Of a stretch of 64,000 nt of DNA, positions 24,125-34,409 are shown in pieces. The translations under genes were made by a program, and so were the position numbers. The DNA is from Cunninghamia lanceolata (lineage: Eukaryota; Streptophyta; Pinopsida; Cupressales; Cupressaceae), in contig BSBN01000888.1 in the NCBI GenBank assembly GCA_027924645.1, forward strand, positions 13,461,001 through 13,525,000. The letters run 5' to 3'. Numbering within the stretch: position 1 is the first letter of the stretch; the number at the start of each line of letters is the position of its first letter. The notes below the pieces were generated by a model. That model worked only from the letters and a program-made list of their open reading frames with translations. It was not told the origin of the DNA and made no database searches.

Positions 24125-24303
24125 ACAGGTCCAAGAATGTAGTGGAGCACAGCGAACATGAAGATGGTGTCTTTAGGCACCAAGTCTTCATCAACAGAAT
24201 TTGGATGTCCTATTTGTCTCTTTCTCGTTTTTATGCTTTTCAAAATATATTTTGGCAGTCTTCTTGAGACTTGCCAAAAGTAAATATTGTAATAGGTCAT
24301 ATC

Positions 24304-24480
24304 AAGGGGTGGGGATATGAAAATTCATTTTTTGAATGTGAAAGGTCTAAAGCTTGTTGCTTCCTTCATCCCTATAAGAAGGAAACCAAGAGCTTGGGGT
24401 GAGCTCTCTGGGAAGTTGATTTTGGAAAGAGACATTGTAAAGGCTTATTCTTTGAAGCATATTAATAAAAGCAAACTGCA
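24304..24480 (+). promoter_or_regulatory. Polypurine tract and start of gypsy 3' LTR
   Basis: AAGGGGTGGGGA (24304-24315) is a typical polypurine tract for plus-strand DNA priming. A TG dinucleotide at 24318-24319 may start the LTR. A TATA-like CCTATAAGAAGG lies at about 24370 and AATAAAAGC at about 24463. The LTR's right end was not located, and its 5' partner is absent because the element is truncated. Confidence 0.55.
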
Positions 24481-24500
24481 TTTCTCTGGTGACTAAAATC

Positions 24501-25204
24501 TAGTTTTCAATTACATGTTGAATGTTATTGTTATATTCTATATGGTTGTCTCCATTTTGCTTTCTCCTCATTGTTTAAATTAGCATATCAAGTATATGTC
24601 TAGTTTTTCAAAGCATACTTAATGTTTTGGGTGATTTGTCTAATAGGGTTTCCTTAAGGAGGAATTAAATTCCATTAAATAGGTCACTGCAATTTGGAGG
24701 ATCCAAGTTGGATAACTAAGTAGAACCAAATAAAAACAATCTTGCATGTTTATTCTAGTCATAGATAGTATTATGCCAATTAATTTGAGTTATAACTAGA
24801 AGGAAAGCACAAATCCATCTATGATTAGAATCCGTTGCCTAGCTGAGAAAAAGGCACCAATCAATTCTTTTCCAAAATCATTTCCTTGTATAATATTCAA
24901 AATCCAATTTAAATTTTTTGTTGTAGAAGTAGGAATAGTTTTTAGTATAGATAAAAATAACCTATTCAAATCATATGCCAATCTGAATTAGGTTAAACTA
25001 GATGATTTAATTGACAAAATTACATAAATCCAATAATCTATTTCAAAGTCACCAACAAATTTGAGGAGTAATTATTCATTGGTGAACATAGTGTAATACC
25101 CACCTAGGCATAGCAGAGCCTAAAGTGCAAAGAGTTTCAATCATTCTGATTGATTCTGTCAGTTGGCCAAATCAATTATTAGACTTGATCATAAAGTTTG
25201 GCCT
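24501..25204. other. Spacer or undetermined LTR remainder
   Basis: AT-rich, no coding sequence recognised. It may be the rest of the gypsy LTR or flanking DNA before repeat R copy 2. Confidence 0.4.
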
Positions 25205-26257
25205 CCTTTTAGGGTTTAATAATCTACAGATTTAAGAACCAACATATACCTTAGTGAAATGTTGTGGAATTTGACATGATTTTGCAACTCTAAGGCATGA
25301 AAACTAGGAATTCCAATATGACACCTCTTGCAGTAGCAGTTTTAAGGACTATATCTAGTGACTGGATTTTGATGCAAACTACACTAACACCCACTTTTAG
25401 TGCAAAAGGCAACAAATGGTTATTTCTTAAGCACAAACCTAATCAAGGGTATGTGCAGGATCATGATGGGCCAAACTATACCTCTAAGTGGCAATGAAAA
25501 TACAAAAAATCAGACTTAATCAAGTTCATGTGAAAATTTGAATGGATTATCTACACAATTTGAAAAAGATGTAAGAATGAAATTTTTAGAGAATTGAATC
25601 TAGTCTATGGGCTACTATTTTTTTTATTGGAAACTAAATTTACTTAGTGAAAAATGAATATTTCAACGAACAGTTATTAAATTTTTCAGAAAAAAATAAA
25701 AAGTGGGTGTCATTCTAGCCAACCTAACTATGAGAAAAAAAAAAAAATTTTGATACTTTCAAAATAAGTAGAGGACTCATGCCCCAATGTGATGCATATT
25801 TTTTGAAATTTTTTTCCAATAAAATAATTAGTTATAATTTTTTTATTGTGACTTTTTTAAAAAACTAAAAAGTAATTTTCCAGCCAACCTAAGTCGATTA
25901 AAAAAAATCAGAATTCAATTTTTTTAACCTATATCTAGGAAAGCATAGAGTGTGACGCAGCTTTCGGATCTCAAAAAGGTGAAACAGTTTGAAAGTTATG
26001 GATGTTTTCAATCAGTGTGTCCATCAGGATTTCAAACACACACTATATAGGAAATTATTAATAATTGTTTAATAAAATAATAACCAAACAAATCTTATAT
26101 TTTTAGAAAGCTAACAATTTATTCTATAAACCCTTTTCGTATTATCAATTTTGCATAAAAAAAAGTCGTCAACACGAAGGGTGAAGTTTGAAGAAGAGAG
26201 TGAAACCTGCAAAAATGTTAGAATTGAGGGAAAATCAACTATGACAGTCCCAAGCCT

Positions 26258-26357
26258 AGATATCCATTTTTCTTTAGTAAAATATCATTTTCCCTTTTTT
26301 ATTTTTTGCATAACGGATATCTGTTTTAGGTTGCCCAAAACGGATATCCGTTTTACT
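26258..26357. repeat. Left subterminal palindromic motifs
   Basis: Three to four copies or relics of the dyad AAAACGGATATCCGTTTT: a GATATCCATTTTT relic at about 26260, AACGGATATCTGTTTT at about 26312 and a perfect copy at about 26337. The same motif is clustered near the right end of the element. Confidence 0.8.
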
Positions 26358-26374
26358 TTACGTTATTCCTTTGT

Positions 26375-26378
<4 letters not shown>

Positions 26379-26411
<33 letters not shown>
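26379..26411. repeat. (TA)n microsatellite
   Basis: Uninterrupted TA dinucleotides within the 6.4-kb element, followed by AT-rich sequence to about 26560. Confidence 0.95.
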
Positions 26412-26415
<4 letters not shown>

Positions 26416-27061
26416 GATTATTCAAATATTTATATTTATATAATATATATTGCTAATTAAAATAAATATATTATATAAATTAATATATGTTATAATTATT
26501 ATAATTATAATAATATTTAATTTGATAGTATTTATATTTATTATTTATAAATACAATGAATATAGCATTATTTTTTAGTTTGTTACTAACTATCAATAGT
26601 TTAATACTAACTATAGTCAATGTATTCATGTCTTCTTGTATAACCACCACTACCAACCATAAGCTTGTGGTAACACATACAACCATCTAACCAATTCTTT
26701 CAACTTGTAGTATTGTAGAACATTCTCCTAACATAACCAATCCTCTAGATTGTTCCACATGAACTTCAACTTTGCTACAAGTGCACCTGCATTATTATTT
26801 ATGCTTCTACTACCACAATTAAATATGTAGGTTTGAGTAATTCTTCAAATGACTCATGGTTAAATTTCCATAGCATCGCCACATGTAGACATATCTCCAT
26901 ACTATATTGCAACATCTAAAAGTTACCACATCCTACAACATTACATTTTATCATTGTTCAATAGTTTCCATGTAAACTCTCTCTCTCTCTCTAAACTATC
27001 TACCTCTTAGTTAAATCCTTTTCCTAGCTTTCCTAGTTTTCCTTTTCCTTTCCAATTTCCC

Positions 27062-27062
27062 C

Positions 27063-27111
<49 letters not shown>

Positions 27112-27449
27112 CTAGTTTTCTTGTTTTCATTTGCTTCGTTGGTAAGGGAGAGGTAGAGATAGAGGGGAGATAGAGGAATGATAGGGGGGAGAGAGGCAAG
27201 AGATAGATAGATAGCTAGATAGAGAGAGAGAGAGGAGATAGATATGGAGAGATAGAGGAGAGAGAGAGGGGAGAGATAGTCAAATAGAGAGTGAGAGAGA
27301 TGTCTAGAGAGATAGGGAGAAGGATTGAGAAGTAGAGGGATGATAGAGATAGGGAGATAAGGGAGAGATAGGGAGATAGAGGTTTAGGGTTGCTCAGGTT
27401 TAGGGTTTAGGGGTTAGCTGTTAGGGTTTAGGGGCATTATTTAGGGTTT

Positions 27450-27528
<79 letters not shown>

Positions 27529-28845
27529 CATGGGGTTAGGGGTCAGGGTTTAGGGGCATTATTTAAGGTTTAGGGGAATTATTTAGGTTTTAGGGGTTTA
27601 GAGTTGCTCAAGTTTAGGGTTTAGTTTTTAGGGGTTTGGGGTTTAGGGTTTAAAGAGAGATAGAGAGAGGGGACTGATAGAGATTGGGAGAGATAAAGGA
27701 GATAGAGGGGAGAGATAGGGAGATAGAGAGTGAGAGACATGTCCAAAGACATAGAGAGATTGAGAGGTAGAGGGATGATAGAGATAGGGAGATAGGGAGA
27801 TAGAGGTATGGGATTGCTTGGGTTTAGGGGCATTATTTAGGGTTTAGGGTTTAGGGTTTTGGGGTTAGGGGTTAAGGTTTAGGGTTTATGGTTTAGAGAG
27901 AGATAGAGGACCAATAGGGAGATATAGAGGAGACTAAGGGGAGAGATAGGGAGATAGAGAGCGAGGGACATGGCTAGAGACATAGGGAGAGAGATTGAGA
28001 GGTAGAGGGACAAAGGTGATAGGGAGATAGGGGAGAGATACAGAGATAGAGGTTTAGGGTTGCTTGGGTTTAGGGTTTAGTAGTTTAGGGTTTAGGGTTT
28101 AGGGGTTTAGGGTTTCTTGGGTTTAGGGGTTAGGGGTTAGGGTTTAGGGGCATTATTTAGGGTTTAGGGTTTATTGTTTAGGGGTTAGGGGTTCAAGTTT
28201 AGAGGTTTAGGGTTTCTAGAGAGAGATGAATGATAGGGAGATATAGAGGAGACTGAGGAGAGAGATAGGGAGATAGAGAGTGAGGCACATGGCTAGGGAC
28301 ATAGGGAGAGAGATTTAGAGGTAGAGGGATAATAGAGATAGGGAGATATGGAGATAGAGGTTTGGAGTTGATTGGATTTAGGGTTTCTTGGGTTTGGAGA
28401 GAGAGAGAGAGGTTTAGGGTTACTCGTGCTTTGGGTTTATGGGTTAGGGGTTAAGGTTTAGGGGAATTATTTAGGGTTTAGGGTTTAGGTGTTAAGGTTT
28501 AGAGGTTTAGGGTTTAGTGTTTAAGAGAGAGAGGACCAATAGGGAGATATAGAGAGTGAGGGACATGGCCAAAGACATAGGGAGAGATATTGAGAGGTAG
28601 AGGAATGATAGAGATGGGGAGATAGAGGTTTAGGGTTGCTTGGGTTTAGGATTTAGGGGTTTAGGGTTTCTCAAGTTTAGGGTTTAGGGGTTAGTGGTTA
28701 GGGATTAGGGGCATTATTTAGGGTTTATGGTTTAGGGCTTAGGGGTTAGGGTTTAGGAGCATTATTTAAGGTTAAGAGGTTTCTAAGGTGTCTCAAGTTT
28801 AGGGTTTAGGGGCATTATTTAGGGTTTACAGTTGCATGTCACAAG

Positions 28846-28915
<70 letters not shown>

Positions 28916-29405
28916 CCCTCAACCCTAAATAATGCCCCTAATCCCTAACCCATAACCCCTAAACCATAAACCTAAGCAAACCTAAACCTCTATCTCTAGG
29001 TATCTCTCTCTTATCTCCCTCTCGCTATCATCCCTCTACCTCTCAATCTCTCTCCCTATCTCTTTGGACATATCACTCACTCTCTATCTCCCTATCTCTC
29101 CCTTTGTCTCCTATACCTCTCCCAATATATCTCCTCTCTATCTACCTATCTATCTCTCCCTATCTCTTTCCTCTCTCTCCCCTATAATTTCTCTATCTCC
29201 CTATCTCTCTAGACATCTCGCTCACTCTCTATGTCCCTATCTCTCCCCTCTATCTCCTCTATCTCTCCCTATCTATCTCCTCTATATATCTCTCTACCTA
29301 TCTATCTCTCCCTATCTCTCTCTTGCCTCACTCCTCTATCATTCTTATATCTCCCTATCTCTCCCTCTCCCTTATCGATGAAGGAAATGAAAATAGGAAA
29401 ACTAG

Positions 29406-29487
<82 letters not shown>
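27062..29487. repeat. Inverted GA/CT and telomere-like arrays
   Basis: The left part (27062-28850) is a series of units on the plus strand. Each combines a purine block (GATAGGGAGATAGAGAGTGA-like) with a telomere-like block (GGTTTAGGGTTTAGG and GGGGCATTATTTAGGG), with (GA)n tracts at about 27065-27109 and 27452-27523. At about 28852 the strand flips: (CT)n, then CCCTAAA-type repeats, then CTATCTCCC blocks, ending in (CT)n at 29409-29486. The outer edges mirror each other: GAGAGTCCTAGTTTTC at about 27105 and GAAAACTAGGACTCTC at about 29396. The ORFs of repeated Leu-Ser or Arg-Glu found here are artefacts of dinucleotide repeats. Confidence 0.9.
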
Positions 29488-29488
<1 letters not shown>

Positions 29489-31520
29489 GCACATACCCAT
29501 TAGGTAGGTTATTTTGCATATGGTGGTCATATCCTTTAGGTCCAATCACCTCCAAACTTCACAAATAGACATAGAGCATAATTCTAAGATTCTTTCATAA
29601 AGACCACTTCTCTACATAGGTGAAACTAAGACCACTTTTTGATTGTTTTCCACATTTAATACTTATTCTTTTCCATTTTCGAAGTCCTACATGTGTACAA
29701 GTTGTATTATTTGTCAAGTTTTTAGTCTAATTGTTAGTCCTAGCTGTCATGGTTATTAAAATGTTAGTATAGTTAGATTTATCCTTAGGTAACATTAATT
29801 TACACATTGTTGCACAAACAACCACACTAAAAAATAACCTTACCTAATTAAGGTTAACTTTTAAGATTCTTTCATTTGGTGAGCCTAATAGATCCAACTA
29901 GTTCAATCTTCTTGCAGTCCATTCCTAGCCTTCCAAGAGAGTTCATGCCATGTTAACTTTGCATTATGTCCTCACTTTCCTCTTTCTAGTTGTAGTACTC
30001 TTTTTTTCTAATCCTATCCCTATATCATACTATTGTTGTTGACTTTTCTTTCCATATTCATCATCATAGTCCTAGTTATCCTATTTTGAGCCTACCATTT
30101 ATCCTTAGCCATGTCTTGTATTTATTCTATTCATGTCAATTTTAATGACCTCCAAATTTTACATAAATTCTTCTCCACCAAACCCTAGACGCTCACCCAA
30201 ATCCTTACTTTCCTAAGAAAAGCCCTTCCCTAAACATCATTTGATCATGTGGCTACTTCCATCACTAGACAAGTGCCCCTACTTTCCATTATTCATCCAA
30301 TATAATCCTAATGTCATAGCTCACATTCCCACACCTACATTCATAGACTCCATTCCCCCTATCGACACCATCATTGATAATCATTTTAAGGAGTCTCACT
30401 TGAATAATAATTAAACCATGGATTATCCCATATCCCCATATTACACTTTCCTCACCTTTGAACCCTTAGAAGATGACATTTAGCTATCCCCACCATTACC
30501 AATCACACTTTCTAGCAATCCCACATAAGACACCTTACCTATCACTTCACCTAGGTCATCACCAATTAAATCACCTCATTACTCCATTCAACCATATCCA
30601 TACCACCCCTTTCTCACTCCACAACCTGTATTAATGCATGATTCACCCCATGACATGCTATAGTTACCAAAATGCCAATTCACTCTACCATCATTCTTTA
30701 TATTATCTTATGAATCACCATCCTTTCTTCCCATTCCTTGAGACATCATATCATGACACATCACTTTTTCCATTACATCCTCCCTAACCATTTCCCAACA
30801 TTGATAGCTCACTACCCATGCCACCTCATTTGCATAACACATTTGACCATAACATTGGCACAAAAATCATCGCTCATCCCAACACCATCCTCCACCATGT
30901 GACATTTATCTAACACATATTCCTAATTATTATTATATCTACACAAAACTCAAGGTGTTGTAAGTACAGTTAGAAGACTTTAACCCTCCTCCTCCTCCTT
31001 CTTCATCAATAGGATGGATTAAATCACCACTATCAATTGACATTATCTTACAACCATCTCCTCATAAAATGGTCTTGCTTAAATTTGATAATATAATGTC
31101 CAAGGCGATCTCATTGCACATATGAGACACTTCTTTGTCCAAGCCACAATTCTCACAATTGATGATTATGTCCTTGCTAAAAAATTTCCCTCCACATTGA
31201 AATAATATGCCCTTTTATGGTTTGACACATTACTACTTGGTTCTATGAATTCAATTTAGATCTCATGCATAGCTTTACCAACCACTACCAATTCAACATC
31301 AAGCCTAAGGTTTTCTTAATGCATCTCACACATTGCAAACAAGACTCACTAGGGATTATTAGAGAGAGAGAGAGAGGTTCAAATTTTAAAGAGATGCAAC
31401 TTTGTTGATTGGTTGAAAAGATGTTAACCATGTAACAATAGAAATTTGCAAGTTGAATTGTAATTTCTAAGCATAAACCATTGAAAATAAATTTAAAAAA
31501 AAAACATTTGTATAGTTCTA
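29488..31520. other. Interior of the 6.4-kb element, no gene recognised
   Basis: Mostly C-rich, stop-filled sequence on the plus strand (about 30150-31300, with many CCTCACC and CATCACC phrases). Its base composition differs from its neighbours. No transposase motif and no long ORF on either strand. Confidence 0.5.
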
Positions 31521-31737
31521 GGAAATGGATATCCATTTCTGGAAAATGAATATCTGTTTTGGGACCCACAAAACGGATATCCGTTTTCTAGAAATGGATA
31601 TCCGTTTTCCAGAAATGGATATTTGTTTCCCGGAACTATATAAATGATTTTCTTACAAAATGGATATCCATTTTAAAACTGATATCCATTCCAAACAAAT
31701 ATCCATTTTGGTTTGTTATCAAAACCAAAACGGATAT
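31521..31737. repeat. Right subterminal palindromic motifs
   Basis: Eight to nine copies or relics of AAAACGGATATCCGTTTT occur between 31521 and 31737, including a near-perfect one at about 31571. Others read AAATGGATATCCATTT, the expected product of CpG loss on both strands. They lie 110-330 bp from the right end of the element. Confidence 0.85.
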
Positions 31738-32050
31738 TTTTAACATGCCTATGAAAGTCAAAGTTGGCCAATTCACGAATTTGGCTAAGTAAAGAAGCAA
31801 TTTTTTTTCCATTGCCACTGTTTGGCCCGCGGTGATCCTACACATACCCTCAAGACTCCTACAAATCAATCATGAAAGGAATCAAACGAATTCAAACATG
31901 CCAAATACCCAAATTTGGAACAAATCCTTCATTCTAAGCAGTATTTCACTTTCTCATCATCATAAAGAGGAAAGGTTGAAACTCCAAGCCAAAGCAAAAG
32001 AGGGGGTCACCATTTGGCAAAATAGGGCATGTGTGTAGGGCACAACACTA

Positions 32051-32129
32051 GGGTATACAACTCAATTATGTTGTATCTGCAATTTTTTTGCAAATTTCTG
32101 TAGACACAACATAATTGAGTGGTATACCC
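32051..32129. repeat. 79-bp foldback (MITE-like hairpin)
   Basis: Left arm GGGTATACAACTCAATTATG (from 32051) pairs with right arm CATAATTGAGTGGTATACCC (to 32129). The pairing extends to about 30 bp with few mismatches and leaves a loop of about 20 nt. No convincing flanking duplication was seen. It abuts the outer end of repeat R copy 2. A small MITE or a hairpin RNA locus are both possible. Confidence 0.7.
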
Positions 32130-32332
32130 AAGTTCGATACAAAGCAACTTCTGCACCCCCAATTAGATAGAGAATTTAGAGAAAGGACATTGATGGACCC
32201 TTTGGATAAATAGGCTTCAAAAAAGAAAGATGATATCCTACCACTTCTACTTGAAAAACATTTTCAAGGGATCGTATGCGCTCTGTCCTAATAGAAGCGC
32301 CACGTGTGTGGCCCACATCAAATCCTTGCATA

Positions 32333-32420
32333 GGCTCCATTTCATGAGGCTCTAGTAAAGCCAGCTAATCTAGACCAACCCATACCAAGTTCCACTTTTT
32401 ACATTGTAAAATTACTAGAT
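32333..32420. repeat. Dispersed repeat, also at 52244-52330
   Basis: CCATTTCATGAGGCTCTAGT, then GACCAACCCATACCAAG, is found here. A diverged copy lies at 52244-52330 (CCATTTCATGAAGCTCTAGT, then GACCAACCCATACCAAG). Probably a fragment of a common retroelement LTR. Confidence 0.7.
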
Positions 32421-32842
32421 ATCCTGATCTTCCTTGGGGACATTTCCATTAGAATGCTTGACCATAGCCCTAAGTCTATCACATTTAATGGAACATGTGC
32501 TGCCAATGTGATTATCTAGTTAATCTTAGTTATGTTATCCCATGATGGCCAATACTTTTGTGTTTCATGAAATGCCTCTTCAATTGTCATGGACTTGGTA
32601 TTTGAAAATGGTTAAATCAAGAGGAAGTATATGCACATAGCCACATTTTCTACTTGAAATTGAAAAGTACTTTGAATCCACAAATTCCAGTTCAATATCA
32701 TACAAAAATTGAGATATCGTTGCCCATATACACCTTTTGGCATACAACATTCAAAATTTGACATCAACAAGTTTGAAATTTGAATACATGAGTTTGACAT
32801 AAAAATTATTGTACACATTATTTTTAAATAAAGTTAGAGTGC

Positions 32843-32990
32843 TTCTATATATATATATCAGGTACATGTTTAATTTTTATGTCAAACTCATCAATTCAAT
32901 ATAGATGTACATTTGAATATATACATGATGATATATCATCATGTGTATATATATCATGAATATATAAATCATTGAATGTATATATATTAT

Positions 32991-33048
<58 letters not shown>

Positions 33049-33240
33049 CGGGTATATATAAATTTTGACAACTTATATATATATATATATATATATATCA
33101 TGATATATATACATAAGTTCAGGTATATATAAATTTCGACAACTTATATATATAAGTTCAAGTATATAAATTTTAACAACTTATGTATATATATCATTGA
33201 ATAAGTTCAGGTGTATAAATTTTCACAGTATATAAAAAAG
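32843..33240. repeat. (TA)n tracts and AAGTTCAGGTATATAAATTT units
   Basis: Long TA runs (about 32995-33045 and 33074-33098) alternate with four copies of a unit resembling GTTCAGGTATATAAATTTTG ACAACTTATA, near 33046, 33116, 33156 and 33204. No coding content. Confidence 0.8.
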
Positions 33241-33372
33241 TGAGACATTTGAAGTCTGTGTAAATTGATATATACACAGTGATTTCATACTCGGATAACA
33301 TTGCTACAACACTATATTATCGATATATGTCATGAAGTAATACAACATTGTAGCTACATTTTGGAGAATTGA

Positions 33373-33630
33373 ACAAACAAATAGAGTTTAACAGAATTAG
33401 GGTTTCGTATTAGCCTAAAAAAGATAAAAAAACATAGAACAACAGTTTGCCACCATTATGTCCAAAACACTACTACAACGCTGTATTACTCCAGAAAAAA
33501 CATAGTTCATCACCTAAATATAACTCTATAGATTGTAAACAAATAGAGTTTAATAGAATTAGGGTTTCGTATTACCCTGAGAAAGGGAAAAAATAGATAA
33601 CAACAGTCTAGCACCATTTTCATGGTGGTG
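33373..33630. repeat. Direct duplication, offset about 168 bp
   Basis: CAAATAGAGTTTAACAGAAT, then TAGGGTTTCGTATTA, at 33376-33415 recurs at 33540-33580, each followed by a similar AACAACAGT and GCACCATT segment. Confidence 0.75.
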
Positions 33631-33652
33631 GACTACAAACTTACCAAGTACA

Positions 33653-33741
33653 CCATCTCCTTTGTTCGAATACCCATATGTACATTGTCCGCTGGGTCTG
33701 GCCTGGGTGCCCTTCACCTTCACCTTGTCTCCATAGCTCAA
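33653..33741 (-). CDS. Possible small exon, unrecognised
   Basis: A minus-strand frame MSYGDKVKVKGTQARPS (from 33741) continues to GDGVL and then meets a strong donor, TTG|GTAAGTTTG, at about 33653. Its composition looks coding (GDKVKVKG is SH3-like) and is richer in GC than its surroundings. No partner exon or family was identified. It may be a captured gene fragment or chance. Confidence 0.25.
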
Positions 33742-33797
33742 GTTTTTGCTTTCATTAAAAATGAGCCAAAAACTTTATTTTGTCAGCTCATATAAAG

Positions 33798-34001
33798 ATT
33801 AAAAAAATATTAAAGTAATACCTTAGAACAAAGAAAATCTTCATTCGAAGGTATTATTTTAATATTTTTTTTAATCGATGAGAACCTTCGTTCAAAAACA
33901 ACCTTCATTTGAAGATTAATCTTCGAAGGAAGATTAATGCACAATAATCTTTGTCTGTAGGTACCTTCAATCGAAGAAAAACCTTCGAACAAAGGTACCT
34001 A
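33798..34001. repeat. Cluster of foldbacks with CCTTCGAA motifs
   Basis: Two hairpins and an intervening array. 33798-33875: an AT-rich arm ending in AGTAATACCTT pairs with AAGGTATTATT and a complementary tail, about 34 bp per arm. 33958-34001: TAGGTACCTTCAATCGAAG, five bases, then CCTTCGAACAAAGGTACCTA. Between them AACCTTCGTTC, CTTCGAAGG and related motifs recur in both directions. Confidence 0.75.
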
Positions 34002-34231
34002 TTAAAAATTTTCACCCTCCCTCCCAATTTTTTTGGTCCTAAGTTTGGGACCCATTATTGTGGGATTACCCCTTAGTTTGTGTGTGTGTCTCTTGTCATG
34101 GTTGTGGGTCTTCACAACAAATATTAGATGACACAAGTAAACTCAAACTATCACATCACAAATACCTCCTCTTATCTTAAGTACTTATTTTTAACTGATC
34201 ATATGTTGGACTTACAATTATATCATTTTAT

Positions 34232-34368
34232 TGTTGCAAGTATGGGCCTAACTGGTGTTGTCATTGATGTCAACATACTCCTGTTGCATTAATGATAAGG
34301 ATTGGATGAACTGTTTGCTAAGGATATTGATAAAATAGGTCAATCTTTTGGTGCAACGGCAGCTAACA
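34232..34368 (+). repeat. Copia 5' LTR (short form)
   Basis: Starts TGTTGCAAGTATGGGCC and ends GGCAGCTAACA. Near-identical to the 3' copy (38902-39038), with about a dozen differences, so the insertion is not recent. Confidence 0.9.
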
Positions 34369-34382
34369 ATTGGTATCAGAGC
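34369..34382 (+). other. Primer-binding site (initiator Met tRNA type)
   Basis: ATTGGTATCAGAGC directly follows the 5' LTR. TGGTATCAGAGC is the usual plant initiator-Met primer complement and would prime minus-strand cDNA. Confidence 0.9.
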
Positions 34383-34409
34383 TAAGTTCCTCTAAAAGAG
34401 CTTAACCAC

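Larger units (their letters stand above)
17013..24500 (+). mobile_element. 5'-truncated Ty3/gypsy element with env-position ORF
   Basis: The order is: end of reverse transcriptase, RNase H, integrase (17013-18797), a spacer (18798-20146), a large accessory ORF (20147-24124), a polypurine tract (24304-24315) and the start of a 3' LTR (about 24318 onward). Gag, protease and most of RT are missing, because the element begins at the edge of repeat R at 17012. No chromodomain is visible after integrase, which fits the non-chromoviral Tat/Athila side of the superfamily. All ORFs carry stops. Confidence 0.8.
25447..31849. mobile_element. 6.4-kb TIR element without transposase
   Basis: The left end GGGTATGTGCAGGATCA, then GGGCCAAAC (25447-25476), is mirrored at the right end as GTTTGGCCC, then TGATCCTACACATACCC (31820-31849). 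Homology resumes in AGTGGCAATG after a 10-bp offset, so the terminal inverted repeat is about 30-45 bp. The flanks carry TCAA on both sides (25443-25446 and 31850-31853), consistent with a 4-bp target duplication, and copy 1 of repeat R shows the empty site. Inside are palindromic subterminal motifs near both ends, a TA tract, and a 2.4-kb core of GA/CT and telomere-like arrays. No ORF with transposase features was found, so the element is probably non-autonomous. The superfamily is undetermined: it lacks CACTA ends and 8-9 bp duplications. Confidence 0.8.
25205..32047 (-). mobile_element. LTR-like repeat R, copy 2, split by a 6.4-kb insertion
   Basis: 25205-25446 matches 16560-16806, and 31850-32047 matches 16807-17012. 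The two halves meet exactly at CCTAA-TCAAGACTCC, the uninterrupted order at 16795-16815. This independent empty-site copy fixes the borders of the inserted element. The minus-strand outer end begins TGTTGTGCCC, then ACACATGCCCTATTTT, as expected for an LTR edge of this family. Confidence 0.8.

Noticed and set aside
29064..29568. Overlapping ORFs of repeated Leu-Ser or Arg-Glu
   Set aside because: They are translations of (CT)n/(GA)n tracts and have no other protein features.
16560..32047. Repeat R copies as the two LTRs of the gypsy element between them
   Set aside because: R lies far beyond the gypsy polypurine tract, no primer-binding site follows copy 1, RT coding starts directly at its edge, and its apparent LTR sense is opposite to pol.
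33830..34001. Heat-shock elements (GAAnnTTC)
   Set aside because: The motifs are CTTCGAAG palindromes inside hairpins; spacing does not fit alternating 5-bp HSE units and no promoter follows.
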